A DNA stretch of 64,000 nucleotides, from NCBI GenBank assembly GCA_036583965.1, contig JAZBQD010000030.1:111453804-111517803 (forward strand). Reading direction: 5' to 3'. Position numbers and translations under genes: made by a program. The notes under the pieces were generated by a model. That model saw nothing but the letters and a program-made list of their open reading frames with translations, had not been told where the DNA came from and did not search any database. Shown here in pieces: positions 1 through 12,288 of this stretch (positions are counted from its first letter, which is position 1; each line of letters opens with the position of its first letter). This DNA is from Prunella strophiata. Taxonomy: Eukaryota; Chordata; Aves; Passeriformes; Prunellidae.

Positions 1-1542
1 CTCACCTCTCCACCTCCAGCAGCTCATACAGGTGTGGTCTGGGCACAGCTTTGCCCAGCACCTCTCCCTGGAAAGGTCCTTGCTGTCCTTTGTGGCTTGA
101 GAGGGTTAATGCACTAAAGCAGACCAAGGAGTGGAGTTGTTTGAGTCTCTGGAGCAAACTAAAACAAAAGTGACATGAGAAAAGCAGTCATCCATTGTTG
201 CCTGATGATAGAGGAGTTTTTAAAAATCAAACGCTCTGGTATAGCCTGGCTGTGCACAGAGAAAAACCTAATTAATTATAAATAAGATGGATAAATAATT
301 TAAATGTATCACTTATTTCTCCTTTATAGTTTAACTCATGAAAAAATCATTTCAATTAGAAATTTCAACTCAATCTGAAATGCAGAGAAGCATGATGGTT
401 CAAGATGGATGTGAACTCCTTTATGATCTTTTATGATTTTCTTTCAAAAAGATGAGCTTTCTTTTCTTTTTTTTTTTTTTTTTGGCAACTTGGGTGATAA
501 AAAGAAAAAGGAAAAAAGATTGCTGGGAGAGACAGAAACAAGCAAAATTTCCTTTGATAGGGTAACAGAATATATTTTTAATTTATGAATTAATAAGTAT
601 GTTGTGTGCAATGTCCAATTTGTCAAAAATGTCTTGGTTCCTTTAGAATTCATGTTAAATGCATGAAATAGATGCAGTTTCTCCCCATTAATTATAATAT
701 CCCATTTCCTCAAGAGTAACGAAAGATGATTCATTTCTCTCCTCTGGCCCTAACTGGCTCTTTGGTATTACTGATAATGGGTTTTCCCATTTATTTTTGA
801 CCTTGTGAAACTATTTATGTTGGACTCAGCTGTGATGAATGGAGTGGGAACAGGGAACACATGGAATTAGCAGGTTCTTCTCCCCTCTACTCATGGACAC
901 CACCTCAAATATTGCCCCAAACATTCTCGAGCTCACTCTGCTCTACTGAAAGATCTTCAACCCTAAAAATTATGTCTGTGGTCTATAAATATAAAAAATA
1001 ATTCATGATACTGTAATCCCTGATGCTGATTTTTTGGCACCCCCTCTACTCCTATGTCTTGGTTCTAATAATTTCTACATTTCAGGCTACATTTATTTCT
1101 CCATAATTCTGTGTCTTTATGTCTCTGTGTTTTCCTCAAGTTTAGAGATGTGTATATATAGTAGCTGTATGCTGATGGCTCTCATCTGAAGCACAAAATA
1201 TGTCCTAATTGCTTCAAATTACTGCTTTTGCTTTCAGTTAATAGTCTCCTGTTTTGTTTCAGTTTCCGCTATGCAATTTTCCTGTTCAAAATTGTATATG
1301 CAGAGTACATATATGCTTACATCTGTGGATGGCTGCAAGGGAAATACACTGGATGTGGTGTGAAATGGGGATTTTTATTAAACTTGATTGAGATAATGTC
1401 AGGAGGAGACCAAAATCAGCAGAGATGGAATCAGAGCAGCATCTGGTGACTGTTATTGAACAGGGAGGTGTAAGGAAATGAGATTTGAGTAGGCCAAGAG
1501 CTGGTGCTGTACCAAGCTTGGGGAGATCCCTGGTATCAGGGA
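1..1542. other. Intronic sequence, nothing recognised
   Basis: AT-rich sequence with a T run at about 470-483. No repeat family, exon or RNA gene was recognised. The short frames lack domains. Confidence 0.6.
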
Positions 1543-1899
1543 TTTATTGTTCAGCCTGGAGAGGAGAAGCTTTGGGGTGACCTAATTGTGGCCTTCCAGT
1601 GCCTGATGGAGCCAACAAGAAAGATGAAGAGAGAAATTGCCAAGGATGAGGGGAAATGGCTTCACTCTGACAGAGAGTAGGGTTAGATGGGATATTGGCA
1701 AAAAATTCTTGACTGTGAGGTGGATGAGGCCCTGGCACAGGTTGCCCAAGGAAGCAGTGGCTGCCCCATCCCTGGAAGTGTCCAAGCTCAGGGTGCCTGG
1801 AGCTTTGAGCATCCTGGCATAGTGGAAGGTGTCCCTACCCGTGGCACTGGAGTTTTATGGTCTTTAAGGTCCCTTTCAAGCCCATTTTGTGATTTTATG
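1543..1899 (+). mobile_element. CR1 LINE 3'-end fragment
   Basis: This is an old, 5'-truncated CR1 copy. Recognisable CR1 blocks occur in order: TTCAGCCTGGAGAGGAGAAG near the start, a degraded GGTTAGATGGGATATTGG block at 1681, GGCACAGGTTGCCCAAGGAA, CCATCCCTGGAAGTGTCCAA, and a tail like AAGGTCCCTTTCAAGCCC followed by a degenerate CR1 terminal octamer. Substitutions and small indels break any ORF2 frame. The boundaries are approximate. Confidence 0.85.
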
Positions 1900-2650
1900 A
1901 AAACTTTGATACCTAGGAAAAGAGGATGAACTTAGGTCTTCAGCTGTCTTCAGGGCAGTGAGTGATTAGCATACAGACATTTTACCACCACAGGTGTTAT
2001 TTTTTCTATTGCTGTTTTTTTTTAATCATCAAGAGTGAATTCCTCAGCCAGTGGATCTGTCCTCTAAGACCCTAAAACAGAGATCTTTTTGAGTATTGAG
2101 GAATTTCATTACTATAAAAATAATTTCATGGTTATTTTGCTTTGTAACTCTTAGAAACCAAAAGCTTTGTGCAAAAAAATGTAATATTCCAGTTTCCATT
2201 CGAATTCCAGTTTTGCATTTCCTACTTCATGATACATGGAAGTCCCGTTACCCAACAGGTCAACTGTGCACATCTATATTTAATGATTTGATAATCTTCT
2301 TCCACCTTTTTCTGTTCTGAATTTCCCGAGAAGAGCTTGTGAGTATGCATTTCTGATGAAGCATTTGATGGAAAAGCATTGGGATTTTTTTTCCCCCTTT
2401 CCTCATTCAAAGTACATTCAATGTGCAGATCTGGAAAGCCCAATTTTTAGCCTAATAAAAGAATCTGAGAGAGGAATGGTGGGGGGGAAACAAGGTTTTG
2501 GAATTAAATTGAGGCTAAAGGTGTAGCAGAGGAGAAGTGTTAAAGAAAAAAGCTCTTTGCTCTTAGGCTTCTTAACATTCATACCCAATCAGTCAAGGCT
2601 TTTAATTCCAAGGGTGTATTTGGAAGTTTGGGATTTTAGCATTTTCTCAA

Positions 2651-3112
2651 TGATGCCATGTGAAAGCTGCCCTAGAGCAGAGGCTGGACAGAGCTAAAGA
2701 CTAAAGCAGGGATTTATTCAAAGGATCTCCTCCATGGATGCACCTTGGGCAGCAGCAGAGCCCAGCCAGGGCTGCACCCAAGATGAACCAAAATGGCCCC
2801 AAAATGCACGAGCGCTCCCGGGGTCTCTCCCTTGGATCAGCTCTGCTCCATTTGCACCTTGGAGTTCATTGTCCCATTCCAGCTTTAGGTTCTCCAGTCC
2901 CACCCTGCTTGTTTTTCTCTCTGCAGCCCACGGGGTTTGTGCTCTTGGGGCTGAGATTTGGATCATTTGTCCTTGGTGCCCAGCTGGAGCAGGAATTGTT
3001 TTGTCTCCCTGCTCTGTGCACAGAGCTCACCATGCCCTGATGTGAAGCTCAGAGCCACACACTAAAGCAGCACAGAGTGTGAAAAATAGAAAAGCTCAAA
3101 CCTGAGGCATCA
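2651..3112 (-). mobile_element. Solo LTR of an endogenous retrovirus, copy 1
   Basis: Read on the minus strand, this roughly 460-bp element starts TGATGCC and ends GGCATCA, so its termini are inverted repeats of TG...CA type. An AATAAA polyadenylation signal lies near its 3' end (+ strand TTTATTCAAAGG at about 2712-2723). No gag, pol or env frame is attached, so it looks like a solo LTR. A second copy lies at 59324-59763 in the same orientation, with only a few differences over the core. No exact target-site duplication is visible. It is antisense to DSCAM. Short open frames across it are by-products. Its family (ERV class) was not determined. Confidence 0.7.
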
Positions 3113-3221
3113 CCAAAGTTGTATTAACAGACTCATGGATCATGTGTTAACAACACAGATATTTTGTTTTGAGGCTAATAAAGCACATGTCACTTGTGGT
3201 AATTACACAGTACAATGGTGT

Positions 3222-3345
3222 GACCAGGGCAGGGATTGTCCCTCTGTGCTGGCTCTGAGAGGCCCCTCCAGAGCTGTGTCCAGTTCTGGTCCTGCAGGAG
3301 AGCCCTGGAGGGGCTGGAGCGTGTCCAGGGCAGGGAACAGAGCTG
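3222..3345 (+). mobile_element. CR1 LINE fragment feeding into the minisatellite
   Basis: Blocks such as CTCTGAGAGGCCCCTCCAGA, GTGTCCAGTTCTGG and GGGGCTGGAGCGTGTCCAGG are characteristic of the 3' part of avian CR1. The next CR1 block, beginning GAGCTGGGAAGGG, is exactly the sequence that is amplified in the tandem array starting at 3340. The CR1 3' half is not seen after the array. Confidence 0.75.
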
Positions 3346-5375
3346 GGAAGGGAATGGAGAATCCCTGAGGAGCTGGGAAGGGAATGGAGAATTCCTGAGG
3401 ATCTGGGAAGGGAATGGAGAATTCCTGAGGGAGCTGGGAAGGGAATGGAGAATCCCTGAGGGAGCTGGGAAGGGAATGGAGAATCCCTGAGGGAGCTGGG
3501 AAGGGAATGGAGAATCCCTGAGGGAGCTGGGAAGGGAATGGAGAATCCCTGAGGGAGCTGGGAAGGGAATGGAGAATCCCTGAGGGAGCTGGGAAGGGAA
3601 TGGAGAATCCCTGAGGGAGCTGGGAAGGGAATGGAGAATCCCTGAGGGAGCTGGGAAGGGAATGGAGAATCCCTGAGGGAGCTGGGAAGGGAATGGAGAA
3701 TCCCTGAGGGAGCTGGGAAGGGAATGGAGAATCCCTGAGGGAGCTGGGAAGGGAATGGAGAATCCCTGAGGGAGCTGGGAAGGGAATGGAGAATCCCTGA
3801 GGGAGCTGGGAAGGGAATGGAGAATCCCTGAGGGAGCTGGGAAGGGAATGGAGAATCCCTGAGGGAGCTGGGAAGGGAATGGAGAATCCCTGAGGGAGCT
3901 GGGAAGGGAATGGAGAATCCCTGAGGGAGCTGGGAAGGGAATGGAGAATCCCTGAGGGAGCTGGGAAGGGAATGGAGAATCCCTGAGGGAGCTGGGAAGG
4001 GAATGGAGAATCCCTGAGGGAGCTGGGAAGGGAATGGAGAATCCCTGAGGGAGCTGGGAAGGGAATGGAGAATCCCTGAGGGAGCTGGGAAGGGAATGGA
4101 GAATCCCTGAGGGAGCTGGGAAGGGAATGGAGAATCCCTGAGGGAGCTGGGAAGGGAATGGAGAATCCCTGAGGGAGCTGGGAAGGGAATGGAGAATCCC
4201 TGAGGGAGCTGGGAAGGGAATGGAGAATCCCTGAGGGAGCTGGGAAGGGAATGGAGAATCCCTGAGGGAGCTGGGAAGGGAATGGAGAATCCCTGAGGGA
4301 GCTGGGAAGGGAATGGAGAATCCCTGAGGGAGCTGGGAAGGGAATGGAGAATCCCTGAGGGAGCTGGGAAGGGAATGGAGAATCCCTGAGGGAGCTGGGA
4401 AGGGAATGGAGAATCCCTGAGGGAGCTGGGAAGGGAATGGAGAATCCCTGAGGGAGCTGGGAAGGGAATGGAGAATCCCTGAGGGAGCTGGGAAGGGAAT
4501 GGAGAATCCCTGAGGGAGCTGGGAAGGGAATGGAGAATCCCTGAGGGAGCTGGGAAGGGAATGGAGAATCCCTGAGGGAGCTGGGAAGGGAATGGAGAAT
4601 CCCTGAGGGAGCTGGGAAGGGAATGGAGAATCCCTGAGGGAGCTGGGAAGGGAATGGAGAATCCCTGAGGGAGCTGGGAAGGGAATGGAGAATCCCTGAG
4701 GGAGCTGGGAAGGGAATGGAGAATCCCTGAGGGAGCTGGGAAGGGAATGGAGAATCCCTGAGGGAGCTGGGAAGGGAATGGAGAATCCCTGAGGGAGCTG
4801 GGAAGGGAATGGAGAATCCCTGAGGGAGCTGGGAAGGGAATGGAGAATCCCTGAGGGAGCTGGGAAGGGAATGGAGAATCCCTGAGGGAGCTGGGAAGGG
4901 AATGGAGAATCCCTGAGGGAGCTGGGAAGGGAATGGAGAATCCCTGAGGGAGCTGGGAAGGGAATGGAGAATCCCTGAGGGAGCTGGGAAGGGAATGGAG
5001 AATCCCTGAGGGAGCTGGGAAGGGAATGGAGAATCCCTGAGGGAGCTGGGAAGGGAATGGAGAATCCCTGAGGGAGCTGGGAAGGGAATGGAGAATCCCT
5101 GAGGGAGCTGGGAAGGGAATGGAGAATCCCTGAGGGAGCTGGGAAGGGAATGGAGAATCCCTGAGGGAGCTGGGAAGGGAATGGAGAATCCCTGAGGGAG
5201 CTGGGAAGGGAATGGAGAATCCCTGAGGGAGCTGGGAAGGGAATGGAGAATCCCTGAGGGAGCTGGGAAGGGAATGGAGAATCCCTGAGGGAGCTGGGAA
5301 GGGAATGGAGAATCCCTGAGGGAGCTGGGAAGGGAATGGAGAATCCCTGAGGGAGCTGGGAAGGGAATGGAGAAT
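3340..5375 (+). repeat. 31-bp minisatellite, about 66 copies
   Basis: The unit begins GAGCTGGGAAGGGAATGG and ends CCCTGAGG. The first two units are 30 bp and the third is a 31-bp variant starting GATCTGGG. From 3431 there are exactly 62 consecutive 31-bp units with no visible substitution, then a partial unit ending at about 5375. Because the unit lacks stops and 31 is not a multiple of 3, a long minus-strand frame (3147-5381) runs through all phases and yields a 31-residue peptide repeat. I regard that frame as non-coding. Confidence 0.97.
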
Positions 5376-8300
5376 TAACAAGGAGAACTGTGTCTGCTAA
5401 ATCACGGGGAGCTCAGCAGCCTTAGAGAAAAATAAGGCTGGGATAGACTGACAGATTAGGACAGAAATCAGAAAATTGTCTTGTGAATTTTTCATTTTTT
5501 ATTCCCAACTGAATTTAAACCAGCAACTTCAAAGTTAAGACAGGAAAAAAAAACGGAAAAAATATTCTTAGGGGAGTATTCAGACTAAAGAGTCTGGGAC
5601 AAGATCTTTTCTATAAAAAACATTAAATGTAAGGGCTAAAATAAGAATGGAAGAAGATTTGAGAAGCTGGGGATAGGAATAGGAATAAATAGATGTGAAA
5701 ATTCCAGCAGTTTGGAAAAATTGCTAACAATTACATGTGACCTTTTTATTTTCTCACCTTATCTGTTCAGTGTAGTTCAAGCATCATTTAAAGGAAATCT
5801 TGATTGCCTTGTGGCATTGGAGATTTTGTCAAAATCTATACCCAAGCTCCAAATCACTGCTATAACTTCCATCCCCCATTATGTTTTTGAGGGTTGTTTT
5901 TTAATCTCAAAACCATGTTCTGTGTATGGAGAGGTAAGACAACCTCTTAGTTGTCTGGAGAGAACTTGATTTGTTTGGCTTTTAGACCAGCCTTCTAATT
6001 TCCCACCCTAAATATTTTCACAGCCAGCTTTGTTCTTCTACCAGGATTATGCTTTCAACTTAAACATTTCTCCTACTCCCTCAGTGTGCACCTCTCTGAT
6101 ATAATTATGTTTGGAGGAGGACAGTATTTATATCTTTCCATTAACTTCTGCACGTTAGAAATCAGATACAAACATAATTGAACAAAATTAGATGCATTTT
6201 CTTCCAAAGAGCTCTCATAGAGTAAAAAATGAATCACTGAGCATTGAGTTCTGTGTGGGATTTGCCTGGCACCTTTTGACACCTAATTTAATTTTGTTAA
6301 ATTTGATATTGAAATATATATATGAAAATTCTTTGATAAGACACCACTCTGCTCTGCTTTCTTTCAATCACACCTTTTGGAAGAATCAACTCTTGTGTGT
6401 CTGTAACAATCCCTTTTAAATCAGCCTGTTTCAAAATGCAAGGGAAAACACTTATTTCATTTAGCAGTAGGATGTAGCTACACTGTTGTGGCTTGGAAAG
6501 GGAAGTGTCAGTGAGCTTGAAAGGATGCCAGGGCTCCCCCTGGCACTGGGGCTCACCTTTTTGGTGCAGGAATGAATATATAACCTCAGGAAATAGGGTG
6601 GAAAATCTGCCTGTATCACTGTATTATCTGACACTCTAATCACATAAGCAGGTTCATCAGTGCGTGTTAAGGTAGTGGCTGATTTTTTTACCCTAAAATA
6701 TTCCCAGTTTTCCATCTTCCTTAGTTCCCTTATCAGCCCTCTGCTGTTCTGTAGTTGCACTTTCCTTGACATGGCCATTTTTGTACACTGAGAGAACCAA
6801 CAACAGCCTCTCTGCCTTCTCCTTGCATCCTCTAAAGGGCACAGATGCTGCAGGAGTCTGTGGAAATACTCCTGAAGATGAAAAATGAAGTCTTAAAATT
6901 ATGTCATAAAATTATCGCTCCAAAGCTGTCCTGCTAAGATCATTTTACATCTTGGAAATGTGCCCTCATCCTTCTTGTGCTCTCCTGTGTCACAACTTCA
7001 CTTTTAAAATAGCAGTAAATGTTATGTTAATATCTCCTTTAAAATCACTCCTTAATGTATGTGTTCATCAGGGTAAAATGCAGTACCCTAAAATATTGTT
7101 ACCAGTGAGCATTAACATTGTGGGGAAAAAAAAGTCTAAATCCTGCTTAAAGGAGTATTAAAAGTTTTAATATTCTTTTAAGACAAGTCACTGTTGGATA
7201 TTCTTTTCTGGTGCCTTGTAGCTCCAGCAATTTTTGCTCACATCCTGCATTGAACTGAAGCAGAATTTTTGATTAATTTGGCTGTTAATTTTGACATTCA
7301 AAGGTCAATGGAACTCTCTATTAAGATATTAGGCATAACATATGCTCATAATATCATAATGTAATACTTATCTCACTTTGATAATGCAGCAGCATAATGG
7401 TGTAATAATATTCTGTAAATCCCAGCCAGGTATCTAACATCTCTTCTAACATCTTGATGTAAATGGAATTGGGAGCAGATGGGGTTTTTTGTCTTCATGG
7501 GTATTTATGGTGGTACCTGATATCCTGACTGACCTATATACATGTCCTTTTCAGAGGAAATCACATTTCTGTCACTCCACATCTGCCATGTTCCTCCATG
7601 GGCCTGGACTTTACTTGGGGTTGCCTGTGGACTTTGAAGGCATGGATTAAACACATCTTTTTATGGTTGTCCAGTTCTTTGCTTTTGGTGTGCAGTATTT
7701 CAATCCCTAATGTCTCCCAGCCACAAGAATTCATGTGGAATAAAAGATATGGAATGAAAGGTTTTTAAATGAAGATCTTTTAGTGGCTTTACACTTTTAA
7801 ATTGTTGTCTCTGCACTTGGAATAACCTAAGAGCACTGATTAATATTTGATGGCGTGGTGAAAGCCCTAAGTATGCAGATTTATGGAGGCCACAAATGGC
7901 TCACCTTGGCTTAAACATTCTTGCTCCTTATCCTTTAACCAAAGCCTGGAAGGTATAAATTCAAGGTGATGAGGCAAATGCATCACTCAGAAGGGGTTTT
8001 CCATATGTGGCCTTAATCTAATTAAAATATGCTCCATTCCATATTTATTTTGATAACTTTGAAGCAATGCTGATATGAAATGAAAGACTTTGCATTTTGC
8101 TTAGTGAGCAATACAACAAAAAAAATTTTTGTGTGTGTTTGGCTTTTTTCATTAATAGTTTGGCAAAACTTTGTAAGATTCTTTACAAATGTTAAATTGT
8201 TGCCTGAATCTGCATGCTGAAGAAGGGATTGTTGGGTTTTTTAACAGCTGGCAGTGAGATCTGTCAGTATTTTTGATGGGGATGCACTCTGATTTTTCTA

Positions 8301-9229
8301 AGCTAATGATTTGTAAGAAATTAGATTTGGGGTCTGGAAAATTTGGGTTAAGGAAAGGTCAAGGAATTAAAAGATTATTATGGGCAATAAAAACCAGATG
8401 GATTACAACATTATGCAGTGAAGAGGAACTCCTGGCAGAATGGGGTGTAGGGCAAGTGGAGCAAAGCCAGGACCAGCAAAGCAACTGGGATTTCCCCATA
8501 AAAGCAGCATGAGACACCTCAAATCTTTATTTCCTGTGGGTGGCTGCAATAACTGCTCTCAGACTGACACCTGTAGCAGGTGCTGGCATTGCTTCCCTGC
8601 ACTGCTGTTTCCACATCTGGTGAGAAATTCAATTTAGACCCACAGAACCTGAGTTGGGACAGCACCCTGAGCTCACTCCCCTGGGAGCTCAGGTGCCACA
8701 AGTCCTTTGGCCAGCTCAGAGCACTGTGCCAGGGCCAGCCCAGCCATTCTCCATCTAAAGGGATAGAGATGGGGTGCAGAGTGGGGAGGCACCCCTGGGG
8801 GCCAGAATTCTCATGCAGGCAGCACCAGCAGCCAGGCAGCTCCTTGCCAGACCCATTAATCTGCTCAGCCTGTCAAAGATGAAAGTCAAACTTGCTGTGG
8901 GAGCTCTGCCAGGCTCGGGTCACCCCCGTGCATTCAGGCTCTGGAGGAGATTGTGCCTTGTCCTGGGAGGATTAGGCAAGAGGGTGACACAATTCTATTT
9001 TTATTCTGGCCCTGCTAGACAAAATATTGCCCATTAAACATTTGTCCTGCTGTTTAATTTGCTCTGGGGGTGAGGTGATGCGTGTTGCTCATTTTTAGTG
9101 GCCATGTGCTGCTGCAGGAAGTTATCAGGACAGTGTCCCTCCAATTATGTAATGCAGGTTACTTAAGCCTATGGATGTGTTGTTGGCTGTAATCAGAGCA
9201 GGGATTAGGAGCAGCATGTGCTCCAGGAT

Positions 9230-9265
9230 AAAAAAAAAAAAAAAAAAAAAAAAACAAAAAAAAAA
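9230..9265 (+). repeat. Poly(A) tract
   Basis: 25 A, one C, then about 9 more A. I recognise no retroelement sequence directly upstream, so I treat it as a simple tract. Confidence 0.9.
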
Positions 9266-12258
9266 CCTTTGGGCTGACCCAGAAATTGTTTTTTGTGACC
9301 TTATCCTGCTGTAGGAGAATTTAGGTAAGGGTGAGCTTTGGCTGGTGACTTCTCACTTGCAAAAAGTGATGTTGCTTTAAACACAGAGAGGAAAAACTCT
9401 CTAGAGAAAAAATGTCTTGTTTCTACAAGGGAAAAACCTATAGGATGGAACAAAGATGTTACAAATTTGCATAGCTGCTCATTTTAATAAGGAGAGGAGG
9501 CACCACACATTACAGATTAAGTGAGAGGTCCCCAAAATGGGGATCCTTATTGGGGTCTGCAAAACCAGACCCACATCCCTGGCCAAGGGCATCCCACATG
9601 GGGAGAAGTTTCTGGGTTTCCCATACTTATAAAAGCAAACCTAAAATCTTCATTTTTTTCTTCCCTAGCAACAGACTGACACTTTCTTCTCTTAATTGTA
9701 TTTTCTGCTGAGACTTGCTCCAGGTATAACATGTCAAAACTTTGTTTTTAATGAGGAAAAACTATTTTGCTGAAATTCTGATTCAACAACGTATTTAATA
9801 AAGTTGCAATTTCTTTTTTATCACCAGTGCAATGAAAATTAATGCAGGTGAAGTCTTACATGTGCTTTCAGAATAAAGCTAGCAGGCTCCATTGTGCCAT
9901 CTTTAATACAAAACTTTTTTTTTTTTCCTAGTCAGAACAAAATTGTTCTGTATGATTTTTTTTTTTCACCTGAGAGAAAAATAACATTTTTCCTTTTACA
10001 CCCTAATTTGGGGAGAAGAAGAGGTCATTTTAAAAGTTGTTATTGCTTCTTTCATTGTTAAATAACACAGAAGATTTATTTCCTGAGCAGCTTCAGGCCT
10101 TCTGAACACACTTTTATTCTTCTTTTCTCCCCTAAGATTAATTTATTTATTTTAAATGTATTTTATTTCTTGCTTAAATGTTGCTGACTGGCACTTTTGG
10201 TGCTGTGGCTGAAAGGAGTGTGCTATGGCACATCCTTTGCTCAAAATTCCATGGCTGCAAACATATGGAGCAGCAGCCTGGTCTCCATCACAGCAGCACT
10301 GAATGTCTCCAGAATTATTGCTTGAGCAGTCACTTGGGTAAGATGAACAAAAATTGGTTTAAAATACTTTTGCCACTTATATTCACATCAAAGCATTGAG
10401 GCTGTGCTTGATGGAGGTCTTGGTTTTATTTTTTGAAGACATTCAGGTTTAGTGCTTGAGAAATGACAGTGAAGTAAGGATTTGGATTCAGTTCTGTTGG
10501 CCTGAGTCTGGAATTGTGGTCTCTTTTAGAATTAAGTTCTGATAGAAATGCTCTAAGCATCTTCATCAGCTCTTCTCTTGCCCTGCTTTCATTTTCACTT
10601 CTCCACAGCCCATTTTCCCTCTTCTTTCCTTCCCTTTTTCCCTCTTCTTTCACCTTCTTCTCTGTCTGCTCTGAACTTAAGATCCCTCCTGCCTCCTGAT
10701 GAAGCAGCAAGAGAATGAAATTGGGTGAATTTTGAGTTCTGTATAACACAGTAAATTAAATATTGGACATGAGGAAGCAAATTTGATTACTTTTTGTGGG
10801 TGAACTTCTGAGTTAGGAAACAGGAGGTGACTTTCATTTACAGAAGAAACATTAAACACTTCACCAGGGCCCATGGATTTATGTAAGTCTTGTTAATTTA
10901 TGTATTCCCTGACCTCATTCCTCTTCCACCAAGGTCCTCCATGCTCCAGCCTTTCTCCTTGCTCTCTGGGGAAAGAGTTTGGGATTCCTAAGGCTGATCT
11001 TGCAATTAAATACTGGGGTGAAGTTCACCCTCAGTGCCTCAGCCTTGTCAGATGAAGGTGGCCAAGTGTTTGACAGCTTTTTTCTGCAGACATTCAACTT
11101 TCACTTAAAAGTAAGGATGTTTCCAGGTGAATATCTTTATCTGGAAGATATCCATGGTTAGAGATTCTCCTGGAAAGAGGACACAGCAAGCCGTGGTCCT
11201 GATGGCAAATTCTTTCTTCTTGTAAAACACCAGCTCTGCTCTGCATTTGTTTTGGGTTTGGGTATTTTTTTGTCTTAATTCCCTCCTGAAGGATTTTGCA
11301 CTGTACTGAAGGATCTCAGGTAGTGACACAGCCCAGATTTGATACCTTTCTGCCTCTTTTTATTCTTATTTACCAAGTTGAATCTAGCACCATTCTGACC
11401 TTTCAGAGCTAAATATAATGAAAAAGAATAAATCTGTTCAGTTACTGCCTTTTGGTTTCAACTGCTAGTAAAATGAAGGCAAAATAAAGGTCAATTTTGG
11501 CAAAAGAAGTGTAGCTCTAACAACGTGACACTATTATTCTACTGTACTGTTTATTTCCTATTAAACACATTCATTCTGTTCTCACCAAGTACCTATTTCT
11601 ACTTAAGTCTTTCCTACAATCCTGTGTAAAATCTCCATGTTTTACAACACTTCTGTAATGTCAGATGCACAAATATTTGATTTTTCTGGGACATTTGGCC
11701 TCTAAATCAGTCCCTGTGTTTTGTCTGTTCCTACTGAGTGCAGAGTTGCTGACTTACACCTGTGAGAGAGCCTGCTATAAATATGATCAATAGCTGTTTG
11801 CATCCTATTATTTTTATTCCAGGCACATTCCTGTGGTCAGGATGTCAGATTCAGTGTAATGTGGTATGTTGTCTAATCAATAGTAATAATGATAAGACAG
11901 CTTTTTTATCCTGATGGCAGCTTCATGGGGGGATTTGGAAGCCATTTGTTATCTGAATGGTGATATGAAACCCTAACATTAATGCCAACTATGCTGCATG
12001 TTCCCTCCAAGTTTTCAGTGCATTGTGTCACCTTCCATTAAGTTTTATCATGTCATGCAGCTGCACTTTGAAGTGCTTTACTTGTTCCTACATTGAGAAT
12101 TTGAGGCAGAAGGATGTATTTCAGCTTTCCCTGCTGCCAGTGCATTGCAGGAAGCATCCAGCTTCCCTCAGAGTTGGGGTCTAATTGCTGCTTATTAAAA
12201 ATAATGAACTATCTTACAAGTTATACTTTTCTGCTGCCGATTTAATTAGTGTTCACCT

Positions 12259-12288
12259 CCCCCCCCCCAGCTTTCTGTCCCCCCCCCC
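12259..12288. repeat. Twin C10 runs
   Basis: Two runs of ten C are separated by ten bases (AGCTTTCTGT). On the minus strand this gives two G10 runs, enough for an intramolecular G-quadruplex. Confidence 0.9.

Noticed and set aside
2718..3045. Short frames of about 80-103 codons, repeated at 59372-59696
   Set aside because: They lie inside the two LTR copies and overlap on both strands; LTRs of this kind do not encode protein.
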